Positions 24,437 to 32,931 of a DNA stretch of 64,000 bases are shown here, one piece after another. The stretch lies in the NCBI RefSeq assembly GCF_009733595.1, contig NZ_WOFH01000004.1, positions 310,001-374,000 of the forward strand, read 5' to 3'. The stretch's first letter is position 1. Each line of letters starts with the position of its first letter. This DNA is from Actinomadura litoris. GTDB lineage: Bacteria > Actinomycetota > Actinomycetes > Streptosporangiales > Streptosporangiaceae. The notes below the pieces were generated by a model. The model saw only the letters and a program-made list of their open reading frames with translations. It did not search any database and was not told where the DNA came from. The position numbers were made by a program, and so were the translations under genes.

Positions 24437-25021
24437 TCACCGCGCGGGGTCGGTGGGGACGGCCGAGGTGAACACCGAGACCCGGCGGCTGCCCGGCGGG
24501 CGCCTGGACGGGTCGTCCCGGCGTTCGCGGTGGCGCAGCCTGATCTCGGTGAGCGCCGCGTTGATCTCGGCGAGCTCGGCGGCGGTGACCCAGACCGTGC
24601 TCTCGGAGAAGCCCGCCGCGTCCTGCCAGACGGCCGGGTCGGTGCGCCGCCACGCCTGCCAGGCGCGGATCAGGTCGAACTCCTGCTCCATGAACACCGC
24701 GCTGAGGGCGTCGCTGGCGGCGGCGACGGGGGCGGGCTCGTCGCTGCCGCCCCATTCCAGCGACCGTCCGGAGGGCCGCCAGGGGCGCTGGCGGCCCTGG
24801 CCCTCGCCGGTCTCCTCGGCGAAGCCGTGCTTGCCGAGCTGCCGCAGGTGCCAGGAGCAGTTGGCCGGGCTCTCGTCGACGTGCTCGGCCATCTCGGTGG
24901 CGGTCGCCGACCCCAGCTCGTAGAGGGCCTGCAAGATCCGCAGCCGGGTCGGATGGGCCAGGACGCGCAGCTCCTGCGGGTCGGTCAGCTTCCTGCGGTC
25001 GTTCCCAGGTTCGTCGCTCAC
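24437..25021 (-). CDS. ArsR-family (HTH_20) repressor
   Basis: 194 residues. The winged helix is at about 12-75: LRVLAHPTRLRILQALYELG, then MAEHVDESPANCSWHLRQLG as recognition helix. A variable C-terminal domain of about 110 residues follows. This larger ArsR class sits with transporters in actinobacteria. GTG 25021 is used. The perfect palindrome CGAAAGAGTCTTTCG starts 18 bp upstream. It is first in an operon with the MFS gene, so it is an autoregulated efflux switch. Confidence 0.87.
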   Translation of the reverse strand: MSDEPGNDRRKLTDPQELRVLAHPTRLRILQALYELGSATATEMAEHVDESPANCSWHLRQLGKHGFAEETGEGQGRQRPWRPSGRSLEWGGSDEPAPVAAASDALSAVFMEQEFDLIRAWQAWRRTDPAVWQDAAGFSESTVWVTAAELAEINAALTEIRLRHRERRDDPSRRPPGSRRVSVFTSAVPTDPAR

Positions 25022-25038
25022 ACCTGGAGGTTAGCGCT

Positions 25039-25066
25039 CGAAAGAGTCTTTCGAAAGAGGCTTTCC
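25039..25066. promoter_or_regulatory. ArsR-type operators (overlapping palindromes)
   Basis: CGAAAGA-G-TCTTTCG (25039-25053) is a perfect 15-bp inverted repeat. CGAAAGAGGCTTTCC (25052-25066) overlaps its right arm as a degenerate second copy. Located just upstream of the ArsR gene on the minus strand. Confidence 0.75.
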
Positions 25067-25362
25067 ACAGTGAACGCGCAGGTCTCGAATGAGATGGGAG
25101 GGGGGATTGTGGATCCCTGTGCCCGGTGCGCCGATCCTTTGTCGATTCGTGCCAAGATTCGTGGTCGCCCTGGGTGGTTCGGTGTTCAACCTGCGGTGGT
25201 TGCCCAGGCGGGCGCGGAGGTTGCGCGCGGGGGCTTGCCGGGCGCGGAGCCGCTGGTTAACGTGCTCTCAAATTTATAGGAAACCTTACTGTTGATTACG
25301 CGCCTGACTCGGGGTTCGGGGGAATTCCGCCATGTTTCCCTACCGTGCCGTTGGAGTGAGTC
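25067..25362 (+). promoter_or_regulatory. Promoter/leader region of the chitinolytic locus
   Basis: About 295 bp without a gene. It holds an AT-rich patch AAATTTATAGGAAACC (25270-25285), whose TAGGAAACCTTACT resembles the AGGAAA-TTTCCT elements found upstream of secreted polysaccharidase genes in related actinomycetes. A DasR-type site was looked for and not seen. Two more AT patches (TTTGTCGATT, TTGATTACG) may be core promoter parts. Nothing else is recognised. Confidence 0.4.
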
Positions 25363-26928
25363 TTGCGTCCGCGCACCATCCTCAGCATCTTCGCCGCCCT
25401 CCTGATCGTCGTCCTCGTCCCGCTCACCGCCCGCGCCGAGGCGCCGAGCGCGACGTTCTCCAAGCCGTCCGACTGGGGGGCGGGCTGGGAGGGCAGGTAC
25501 ACCCTCACCAACGGGTCCGGCTCGGCCGTCGACGGATGGACGGTCGAGTTCGACCTTCCGTCCGGGTCCGCCGTCGGGGCCTACTGGGACGCCCTCATGA
25601 CCAAGGACGGGGCGTCCCACTACGTCTTCCGCAACCGCGAGTACAACGGCGCGATCGCGCCGGGCAAGTCGGTGGTCTTCGGATTCACCGGGACGGGCTC
25701 CGGGAGCCCCGAGAACTGCAAGTTCAACGGCCAGCCCTGCACCGGGGGGTCCAATGAGCCGGGCGGCCTCGGCGCCCCCGCCTCGGTCAGCGTCAGCGGA
25801 CGCACCGACACCGGGCTCACCCTGACCTGGAAGGCCGGCAGCGGAACGCCGACCGGCTACCGCGTCTACGAGGGCTCTGAGGTGAAGGCGACCGTCACCG
25901 GCACGACCGCCACGCTGAACGGCCTGGAGAAGTGCTCCACGCACAGCTACACCGTCAAGGCCTACGACGAGAAGGGCGAGTCGCCGGCGAGCGCCGCCAC
26001 CACCGGGACGACGACCGGCTGCGCGACCGCGGCGCTGCCCAAGCACATCCTGACCGGGTACTGGCACGACTTCGTGAACTCCGCGAGGCCGCTGAAGCTC
26101 TCCCAGGTGCCCGACGAGTACGACGTCATCGCGGTCGCCTTCGGCGAGTCGACGAGCAACTTCGGAGAGGTCAGCTTCAAGGTCGACCCGGGCCTCGCCG
26201 GCAAGGTCGGCGGCTACACCGACGAGCAGTTCAAGGCGGACGTGAAGGCGCTCCAGGCCAAGGGCAAGAAGGTCATCCTGTCGGTCGGCGGTGAGAAGGG
26301 CGCGGTCTGGGTCGGCAACTCCAGCGCCGCGACGCTGTTCACGAACTCCGTCTCCAAGCTGATGGACGAGTGGGGCTTCGACGGTGTCGACATCGACATG
26401 GAGAACGGCATCAGCCCGCAGTACATGGGGCAGGCGCTGCGGGCGCTGCGCGCCAAGGCCGGCAGCAACCTGATCATCATGATGGCCCCGCAGACGGTCG
26501 ACATGCAGTCCACCGGCGCGGCGTACTTCCAGCTCGCGCTGAACATCAAGGACATCCTCACCGTCGTCAACATGCAGTACTACAACTCCGGCACCATGCT
26601 CGGCTGCGACCAGGGCGTCTACAGCCAGGGCACGGTCGACTTCATGACCGCGCTGGCGTGCATCCAGCTCCAGGGCGGGCTGCGCGCCGACCAGGTCGGC
26701 CTCGGACTGCCGGCCGGTCCGGGCGCGGCGGGCGGCGGCGTCGTCCAGCCGGGGCTGGTCAACAACGCGCTGGACTGCCTGGCCAAGGGCACCGGCTGCG
26801 GCAAGTTCAAGCCGTCGAGCACCTACCCCGACATCCGCGGCGCGATGACCTGGTCCATCAACTGGGACGTCACCAACGGCGGCGGATTCGCCAGGACCGT
26901 CGGTTCGCACCTGAAGACGCTGCCGTAG
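25363..26928 (+). CDS. Secreted GH18 chitinase, CBM2-FN3-GH18
   Basis: 521 residues. Signal peptide 1-25 (LLIVVLVPLTARA); CBM2-like chitin-binding domain about 27-127 with terminal CKFNGQPC; FN3 about 137-222; GH18 TIM barrel about 226-521. The catalytic motif DGVDIDME (340-347) has Glu347 as acid, and SVGG and QYYN are also conserved. The enzyme hydrolyses chitin by substrate-assisted catalysis outside the cell. TTG 25363 with GGAG upstream is the chosen start. The next chitinase begins 11 nt after its stop, so they are cotranscribed. Confidence 0.92.
   Translation: MRPRTILSIFAALLIVVLVPLTARAEAPSATFSKPSDWGAGWEGRYTLTNGSGSAVDGWTVEFDLPSGSAVGAYWDALMTKDGASHYVFRNREYNGAIAPGKSVVFGFTGTGSGSPENCKFNGQPCTGGSNEPGGLGAPASVSVSGRTDTGLTLTWKAGSGTPTGYRVYEGSEVKATVTGTTATLNGLEKCSTHSYTVKAYDEKGESPASAATTGTTTGCATAALPKHILTGYWHDFVNSARPLKLSQVPDEYDVIAVAFGESTSNFGEVSFKVDPGLAGKVGGYTDEQFKADVKALQAKGKKVILSVGGEKGAVWVGNSSAATLFTNSVSKLMDEWGFDGVDIDMENGISPQYMGQALRALRAKAGSNLIIMMAPQTVDMQSTGAAYFQLALNIKDILTVVNMQYYNSGTMLGCDQGVYSQGTVDFMTALACIQLQGGLRADQVGLGLPAGPGAAGGGVVQPGLVNNALDCLAKGTGCGKFKPSSTYPDIRGAMTWSINWDVTNGGGFARTVGSHLKTLP
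25852..25905 (+). repeat. 54-bp direct repeat, copy 1 (FN3 of chitinase 1)
   Basis: Encodes TGYRVYEGSEVKATVTGT. It is identical to 27500-27553 except for one base (TCT versus TCG). The two genes differ widely outside the FN3 module, so this suggests module duplication or recent gene conversion. Confidence 0.85.
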
Positions 26929-26938
26929 AGGGGCCGAC

Positions 26939-28699
26939 ATGAGGAAGATCTGGGTCCTGGCGGTCATACTCGCCGGGCTGCTGGTGGCGGCGGGTCCCGC
27001 GCACGCCGAGAACGTCCTGTCCAACGCCGGGTTCGAGAGCGGCTCGCTGAGCGGCTGGACGTGCTCGGGCGGCGGGTCGGCGGTGACCACGCCGGTGCGG
27101 ACGGGCAAGTACGCGCTGGCCGGCGGGGTCAGCGCCGGCGACAACGGCCAGTGCACGCAGACGGTGGGCGTCCAGCCCGGCACCGCCTACACGCTGAGCG
27201 CCTGGGTACGCGGCAACTACGTGTACCTGGGCGTGACGGGCGGCGCGTCCACTTGGACGCCGTCGGCCTCGGACTACACGAAGCTGACGCTGACCTTCAC
27301 CACGGCGGCCGACCAGAAGTCGGCGCAGATCTTCCTGCACGGGTGGTTCGGCGCCGGAACGTACCACGCGGACGACGTCGTGCTGGACGGTCCCGGCAGC
27401 CCCCAGCCGGGGACGCCGGGCCGTCCGGACACCCCGCGGCTCGGATCGGTCACCGACGACTCGATCGCGCTGTCGTGGAGCGCCGCGCCGGGGACCGTCA
27501 CCGGCTACCGCGTCTACGAGGGCTCGGAGGTGAAGGCGACCGTCACCGGCACGTCCGCCACGGTCGGCGGGCTGGCCAAGTGCACCACGCACGCGCTCAC
27601 CGTCGCGGCCTACAACGAGGTGGGGGAGTCGGCCAAGTCCGACCCCGTCACCGGGACCACCGGCGGCTGCGTGGACACGGGCCTGCCCAAGCACGCGCTC
27701 ATCGGGTACCTGCACGCGAGCTTCGCCAACGGGTCGGGCTACATGAAGATGGCCGACGTCCCGGACGCCTGGGACATCATCAACCTCTCCTTCGGCGAGC
27801 CCACCTCGGTGACCTCAGGCGACATCCGCTTCAACCGCTGCCCGGCGAGCGAGTGCCCGAGCGTGGAGAGCGACGCAGAGTTCATCGCGGCGATCCGCGC
27901 CAAGCAGGCCAAGGGCAAGAAGGTGCTGATCTCGATCGGCGGCCAGAACGGGCAGGTGCAGCTCACCACGGCGGCCGCGCGGGACACCTTCGTCCGGTCG
28001 GTGTCGGAGATCATCGACAGGTACGGGCTGGACGGCCTGGACGTCGACTTCGAGGGCCACTCGCTCTACCTGAACTCCGGTGACACCGACTTCCGCAACC
28101 CGAAGACCCCGGTGATCGTCAACCTGATCTCGGCGCTGAAGTCGCTGAAGGCCAAGTACGGCGAGAAGTTCGTGCTGACGATGGCGCCGGAGACCTTCTT
28201 CGTGCAGGTCGGCCACCAGTTCTACGGCGGATCGGGCGGCGGTGACGGCCGCACCGGGTCCTACCTGCCGGTGATCCACGCGATGCGGGACGCGCTGACC
28301 GTGCTGCACGTCCAGGACTACAACTCCGGCCCGGTGATGGGGCTGGACGGCCAGTACCACACGATGGGCGGCGCCGAGTTCCACATCGCGATGACCGACA
28401 TGGTGAAGGCCGGGTTCACGGTCGCGAACACCGGCCAGACGTTCCCGGGGCTGCGCCCCGAGCAGATCGGGTTCGGGACCCCGGCCGCCGTCCCCGCGGG
28501 CAACGGCCACACCTCGCCGGCGCAGGTGCAGCAGGCGTTCACCTGCCTGGCCAAGGGCACCGGATGCGGCTCCTACACGCTGCGCGGCGGGCCGTCGCCG
28601 GCGCTGCGCGGGCTGATGACCTGGTCGATCAACTGGGACCGCTACTTCAACTGGGAGTTCATGAACGCCCACGAGCCGTTCCTCAACGCGCTTCCGTGA
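26939..28699 (+). CDS. Secreted GH18 chitinase, CBM4_9-like-FN3-GH18
   Basis: 586 residues. Signal peptide 1-23 (ends AGPAHA); jelly-roll carbohydrate-binding module about 24-152 starting ENVLSNAGFESGSLSGWTCS; FN3 about 163-247; GH18 about 252-586. DGLDVDFE (365-372) has catalytic Glu372. A different binding module from the first chitinase suggests different substrate surfaces. Both GH18 domains share a late CLAKGTGCG motif. It starts 11 nt after the first chitinase and is followed by a hairpin at 28703-28722. It belongs to the ChiC/ChiD-like subfamily by inference. Confidence 0.92.
   Translation: MRKIWVLAVILAGLLVAAGPAHAENVLSNAGFESGSLSGWTCSGGGSAVTTPVRTGKYALAGGVSAGDNGQCTQTVGVQPGTAYTLSAWVRGNYVYLGVTGGASTWTPSASDYTKLTLTFTTAADQKSAQIFLHGWFGAGTYHADDVVLDGPGSPQPGTPGRPDTPRLGSVTDDSIALSWSAAPGTVTGYRVYEGSEVKATVTGTSATVGGLAKCTTHALTVAAYNEVGESAKSDPVTGTTGGCVDTGLPKHALIGYLHASFANGSGYMKMADVPDAWDIINLSFGEPTSVTSGDIRFNRCPASECPSVESDAEFIAAIRAKQAKGKKVLISIGGQNGQVQLTTAAARDTFVRSVSEIIDRYGLDGLDVDFEGHSLYLNSGDTDFRNPKTPVIVNLISALKSLKAKYGEKFVLTMAPETFFVQVGHQFYGGSGGGDGRTGSYLPVIHAMRDALTVLHVQDYNSGPVMGLDGQYHTMGGAEFHIAMTDMVKAGFTVANTGQTFPGLRPEQIGFGTPAAVPAGNGHTSPAQVQQAFTCLAKGTGCGSYTLRGGPSPALRGLMTWSINWDRYFNWEFMNAHEPFLNALP
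27500..27553 (+). repeat. 54-bp direct repeat, copy 2 (FN3 of chitinase 2)
   Basis: Second copy of the FN3 segment at 25852-25905, one mismatch in 54 bases. Confidence 0.85.
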
Positions 28700-28702
28700 G
28701 AG

Positions 28703-28722
28703 CTCCGGCCCGCGCGCCGGAG
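28703..28722 (+). terminator. Hairpin between chitinase 2 and LPMO
   Basis: CTCCGGC (28703-28709) and GCCGGAG (28716-28722) with a 6-nt loop just past the chitinase stop. It may terminate, or partly terminate and set a lower or separate level for the LPMO gene. Confidence 0.55.
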
Positions 28723-28748
28723 TCCCCACCCCAACCGGAAGGAAGAAG

Positions 28749-29627
28749 ATGAGATCCACCCGAGCGAAGGTCGCCGTCGCGGCGGCCGCGGTCCCGGCGG
28801 CGTCGGCGGTCGCCGTGCTGGCGCCCGCGGCCCCCGCCAGCGCGCACGGCACGATGTCGGACCCGCCGAGCCGCGTGTACGTCTGCAAGGACGAGGGTCC
28901 CGAGTACCCGAAGTCGGACGCCTGCAAGGCGGCCGTCGCGGTCGCCGGCACCCAGGCGTTCTACGACTGGAACGAGGTGTCGCTGCTGGACGCCGCCGGG
29001 CGGCACCGGCAGATCATCCCGGACGGGCAGCTGTGCAGCGCCGGGCGCGCCAAGTACCGGGGGCTGGACCTCCAGCGCACCGACTGGCCCGCCAAGCGCA
29101 TCACCTCCGGCCCGCTGACGATCACCTACCACGCGACCGCGCCGCACGCGGCCAGCAACTTCGAGTACTACATCACCCGCGAGGGCTGGGACCCCTCGCA
29201 GCCGCTGCGCTGGGCCGACCTGGTCCACCTGCAGACCTTCAACAGGCAGAACCCGACCACGTTCACCAAGTGGACGCTGAACATCCCGCCGCGCACCGGC
29301 CGGCACCTGATCTACTCGATCTGGCAGCGGGTCATGGGCAGCAACGAGGCGTTCTACACCTGCTCGGACGTGGACTTCGGCGGCTCCAACGGCCCGACGA
29401 CGCCCCCCACCACACCGCCGACGAACCCGCCGACCAACCCGCCGACGACGCCGCCCACCACGCCGCCCACCACGCCGCCCGAGAGCGGCACGTGGGCCGC
29501 CGGGACGGCCTACAAGACCGGCGACAAGGTCACCTACAACGGGGCGACCTACGAGTGCGTCCAGCCGCACACGGCGATCGCCGGGTGGGAGCCCGCGACG
29601 ACCTCCGCCCTCTGGCGGACGGCCTGA
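28749..29627 (+). CDS. AA10 lytic polysaccharide monooxygenase with CBM5/12
   Basis: 292 residues. The signal peptide ends APASA so that His33 (HGTMSDPPSR) becomes the mature N-terminus, as required for the copper histidine brace. The second brace ligand is His133 in TAPHAAS. The C-terminal part of the catalytic domain is WQRVMGSNEAFYTCSDVDFG. A Thr-Pro-rich linker (about 213-245) leads to a CBM5/12 chitin-binding module (TWAAGTAYKTGDKVTYNGAT). LPMOs cleave crystalline chitin oxidatively using copper and H2O2 or O2, boosting the neighbouring chitinases. It is followed by a DUF305 gene 10 nt downstream. Confidence 0.93.
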   Translation: MRSTRAKVAVAAAAVPAASAVAVLAPAAPASAHGTMSDPPSRVYVCKDEGPEYPKSDACKAAVAVAGTQAFYDWNEVSLLDAAGRHRQIIPDGQLCSAGRAKYRGLDLQRTDWPAKRITSGPLTITYHATAPHAASNFEYYITREGWDPSQPLRWADLVHLQTFNRQNPTTFTKWTLNIPPRTGRHLIYSIWQRVMGSNEAFYTCSDVDFGGSNGPTTPPTTPPTNPPTNPPTTPPTTPPTTPPESGTWAAGTAYKTGDKVTYNGATYECVQPHTAIAGWEPATTSALWRTA

Positions 29628-29637
29628 GCGCGGCGCC

Positions 29638-30237
29638 ATGAGGTACGGCGCACTGGCTCTGCTCGCCGCCTGCGTCCTGCTGCTGGTCGTCCAGTGCGGG
29701 GCCGTCGGCGGTTCGTCGTCGACCGCGCCCGCCGCCGAGCGCGGCGGGCCCGGGTTCAACGCCACCGACGTGATGTTCCTGCAGATGATGGTCCCCCATC
29801 AGGGGCAGGGCGTGCGGCTGGTGCGGCTGGTGCGCCGCCATCCCGTCCGCCCGGAGGTGGCGACCCTGGCGGCGGCGATCGAGTCCACCCAGCTCACCGA
29901 GGTCAAGGACATGGCGGGACGGTTGCGCGGGTGGCGGCGTCCGCCCACCGCGCCGCCGCACTCGCACGCCTCGCACGGCGGCATGCCCGAGACCACCCAG
30001 ACCGAGCTGGACGCGCTCGACCGGACGCCCCCCGACCGGTTCGAACGCGCCTTCCTCAACCTCCTGATCGCCCATCAGGACGACACCGTCCAGATGGCGC
30101 GCATGGAGACCGGCGGCGGCCAGGACGCCTGGACCCGCCGGCTGGCCGAGAACGTCGACCGCTCCCGGTCCGCGCAGATCACGCGGATGCTGGCGATCCT
30201 CGGCTCCCGCTCCCCGCACAACCCATCCCAGAAGTAG
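29638..30237 (+). CDS. DUF305 lipoprotein, His/Met-rich
   Basis: 199 residues. The lipobox LLVVQC puts the lipidated Cys at position 20, so the mature protein is anchored on the outer face of the membrane. DUF305 features are MFLQMMVPHQGQGVRL and FLNLLIAHQDDTVQMARMET, two helices with H/M pairs, joined by a His/Met stretch PPHSHASHGGM that could bind copper. DUF305 proteins often sit near copper genes. Here it follows a copper LPMO by 10 nt and precedes a chitinase by 8 nt, so a role in copper supply to the LPMO is plausible but inferred. Confidence 0.8.
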   Translation: MRYGALALLAACVLLLVVQCGAVGGSSSTAPAAERGGPGFNATDVMFLQMMVPHQGQGVRLVRLVRRHPVRPEVATLAAAIESTQLTEVKDMAGRLRGWRRPPTAPPHSHASHGGMPETTQTELDALDRTPPDRFERAFLNLLIAHQDDTVQMARMETGGGQDAWTRRLAENVDRSRSAQITRMLAILGSRSPHNPSQK

Positions 30238-30245
30238 GTGTAGGC

Positions 30246-32807
30246 ATGCGCCGATTGATCAGTGCCCTGCTCACCCTCGTCGTGGTCTCAGCGTTGGCCG
30301 TCGCGCCGGCGCGGGCGGCCGATCGACTGACGGCGGTGTTCAGCCTCTCGGGCACGACCGGAAAGTATGTGGTCAGCAATCCAGGTTCGGCCTCGATCAG
30401 CAACTGGTCGCTGACCTTTGAGCTCCCCTCGGGGGTGAAAGCCAGCAGCCCGCAGAACGCCACCCTCACCCAGAATGGGACGAAGGTGACGCTGACCCCG
30501 GCCCATTACATCAACACCATTCGCGGGGGCGGAAGCTCCGAGCCTTACAGCCCCACGTTCTCGCTCAGCTCCGCCGCGACCCCGACCTCGTGCACCCTGA
30601 GCGGAGCGAACTGCGACGGTTCGGGTGAGGGCCCGCAGCCCTCGGCGGGCGTCACCGCGACCTACTCGGTCGAGGGGACGCGCGCCAAGTTCATTGTCGC
30701 GAACAACAGCTCCGCGACGATCACGAACTGGTCCGTCGTGTTCGACCTGCCCGCGGGCGTGACCGCGAGCAGCGCCGACAACGGCACCATCGCCCAGAAC
30801 GGGCGGACGGTCACCCTCAGCCCCGCCTACTTCAACGCCACGATCGGCGCGGGCCGCACGACCGAGCCCTACAGCCCGACGTTCAGCGTCAGCCAGTCCG
30901 GCGCGCAGCCGACGACCTGCCGCGTGAACGACGTCAACTGCGACGGTTCGGGGGACGCCGCGCCGAGCGCGCCCGGCGGCCTGAAGTCGCCGGTGAAGAC
31001 GACCAAGACGGTCTCGCTGACCTGGGACGCCGCCAAGCCCGGCAGCCTGCCGATCACCGCCTACGAGGTGTACAACGGCTCGACGCTGGCGACGACGGTC
31101 GCCGAGACCAACGCCACCGTCACCGGCCTTACCCCGAACACCGACTACACGTTCACGGTGAAGGCCAGGGACCGCAAGGGCGGCCTGTCGCCCGCCAGCG
31201 AGCCGGTCACGGTCAAGACCAACAACCCGGCCGACGACACCAAGGCGCCCTCGGTGCCGTCCGGCCTGCGCAGCACCGGCAAGGACTCCGCCAGCGTCAA
31301 GCTCGCGTGGAACGCCTCGACCGACGACCACGGCGTCGCCAACTACGACGTGCTGGTGGACGGGAAGGTCGCCACGACGGTGACCGGGACGTCGGCGACC
31401 GTGGCGGGGCTGTCGCCCTCCACCGCCTACAACTTCGCCGTCCAGGCACGCGACCTGTACGACAACGTGTCCGAGGCCAGCGCGGCGGTGAAGGTCACCA
31501 CCGACGACATGGTCGCCAACGGGTACGCGCGCGTCGGCTACTTCGTCCAGTGGGGCATCTACGGCCGCCAGTACTTCGTGAAGAACCTCGACACGACCGG
31601 CAACGCCGCCAAGCTGACCCACATCAACTACGCGTTCGCCAACATCGACTCCAAGAACCTGACCTGCCTGCAGGGTGTCACCAAGGGCACCTCGTCGGAC
31701 CCGCAGGACCCGAACCAGGGTGACGGCGCGGGCGACGCCGAGGCCGACTACGGGCGTCCCTTCAGCGCCGCCCAGTCGGTGGACGGCCAGGCCGACTCCG
31801 GCTGGGAGAAGCTGCGCGGCAACTACAACCAGCTCAAGAAGCTGAAGGCCAAGTACCCGAAGCTGCGCGTGCTGATCTCGATCGGCGGCTGGACGTACTC
31901 CAAGTACTTCTCCGACGTCGCCGCGACCGACGCCAGCCGCAAGAAGTTCGTCTCGTCCTGCATCGACACCTACATCAAGGGCAACCTGCCGGACTACAAC
32001 GGCGCCGGCGGCCCGGGCACGGCCGCGGGGATCTTCGACGGCATCGACCTCGACTGGGAGTGGCCGGGCGCCGAGGGGCACCCGGGCAACCACATCGGCA
32101 AGGACGACAAGGCCAACAACACCCTGCTGATCGCCGAGTTCCGCCGCCAGCTCGACGCCATGACCAAGGAGACCGGCAAGCGCTACGACCTGACCGCGTT
32201 CACCCCCGCCGACCCCGCCAAGATCCAAGCCGGCTGGGACCTGCCGGAGGTCGCCAAGAGCCTGGACATCTTCAACGTCCAGGGCTACGACTTCCACGGC
32301 TCGGGCAGCGACAACTCGTGGGAGCCGAACCGGACCGGCCACGCGGGCAACCTCTACACCGACACCGACGACCCGTACTCGTTCCACTTCAGCGACGAGG
32401 CCGCCATCAAGGCCTACCTCGACGCCGGCGTCAACCCGCGCAAGCTCACGATCGGTCTCGCGTACTACGGCCGCGGCTGGCAGAACGTGACCGACGGCGG
32501 CAAGAAGGGCGAGTGGCAGGACGCCAAGGGCGCGGCCCCCGGCCAGTTCCAGGAGGAGGCCGGGACGCGCGGCTACAGCAACCTGATAGCCAGCGTGCCC
32601 AACTGCCAGATCACCCATGACGAGCAGGCCGTCGCGACGTACTGCTACACCGGCAACAACGGCCAGTGGTGGTCCTTCGACGACGCCTGGTCGATCAGCA
32701 AGAAGATGGCGTGGCTGAAGAGCAAGAACCTGCTCGGCGCCATGATCTGGGAGATGTCGGGCGACCCCGGCGTCCTCACCAAGGCGGTGGACGACGGTCT
32801 GAGGTGA
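30246..32807 (+). CDS. Secreted modular GH18 chitinase, CBM2-CBM2-FN3-FN3-GH18
   Basis: 853 residues. Signal peptide 1-24 (LAVAPARA); two tandem CBM2-like modules (about 26-125, 132-235) each ending in a Cys and an NCDGSG linker; FN3 about 240-325 and 335-420; GH18 about 425-853 of the ChiA/ChiD class. YFVQWGIYGRQYFVKNLDTT opens the barrel, SIGGWTYSKYF is the substrate wall and DGIDLDWE (598-605) holds catalytic Glu605. ATG 30246 is used. The frame open upstream of it overlaps the DUF305 gene and is not coding. It probably hydrolyses crystalline chitin, the tandem CBMs improving binding. Confidence 0.93.
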   Translation: MRRLISALLTLVVVSALAVAPARAADRLTAVFSLSGTTGKYVVSNPGSASISNWSLTFELPSGVKASSPQNATLTQNGTKVTLTPAHYINTIRGGGSSEPYSPTFSLSSAATPTSCTLSGANCDGSGEGPQPSAGVTATYSVEGTRAKFIVANNSSATITNWSVVFDLPAGVTASSADNGTIAQNGRTVTLSPAYFNATIGAGRTTEPYSPTFSVSQSGAQPTTCRVNDVNCDGSGDAAPSAPGGLKSPVKTTKTVSLTWDAAKPGSLPITAYEVYNGSTLATTVAETNATVTGLTPNTDYTFTVKARDRKGGLSPASEPVTVKTNNPADDTKAPSVPSGLRSTGKDSASVKLAWNASTDDHGVANYDVLVDGKVATTVTGTSATVAGLSPSTAYNFAVQARDLYDNVSEASAAVKVTTDDMVANGYARVGYFVQWGIYGRQYFVKNLDTTGNAAKLTHINYAFANIDSKNLTCLQGVTKGTSSDPQDPNQGDGAGDAEADYGRPFSAAQSVDGQADSGWEKLRGNYNQLKKLKAKYPKLRVLISIGGWTYSKYFSDVAATDASRKKFVSSCIDTYIKGNLPDYNGAGGPGTAAGIFDGIDLDWEWPGAEGHPGNHIGKDDKANNTLLIAEFRRQLDAMTKETGKRYDLTAFTPADPAKIQAGWDLPEVAKSLDIFNVQGYDFHGSGSDNSWEPNRTGHAGNLYTDTDDPYSFHFSDEAAIKAYLDAGVNPRKLTIGLAYYGRGWQNVTDGGKKGEWQDAKGAAPGQFQEEAGTRGYSNLIASVPNCQITHDEQAVATYCYTGNNGQWWSFDDAWSISKKMAWLKSKNLLGAMIWEMSGDPGVLTKAVDDGLR

Positions 32808-32844
32808 CCGCGCCGCCCGCTCATCTGAAGTAGTCCCCTGAACT

Positions 32845-32886
32845 CAGGGCCGGTGCCGACCTCGCAGTCAGGCGGCACCGGCCCTG
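32845..32886 (+). terminator. Strong terminator after chitinase cluster
   Basis: Perfect 14-bp arms CAGGGCCGGTGCCG (32845-32858) and CGGCACCGGCCCTG (32873-32886), loop 14 nt, 38 bp past the last chitinase stop. It marks the end of the chitinolytic unit. Confidence 0.88.
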
Positions 32887-32931
32887 ACACCATTTCCGGG
32901 GCGGTTCCTGCCGCCCGTCCTCCGGGGCCGG

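Noticed and set aside
25067-25362. DasR (dre) site upstream of the chitinases
   Set aside because: No TGGTCT-AGACCA-like palindrome was found on either strand.
29694-30245. Upstream extension of the large chitinase frame
   Set aside because: It overlaps the DUF305 gene in another frame. A signal peptide begins at 30246 with a ribosome site (AAGTAGGTGTAGG).
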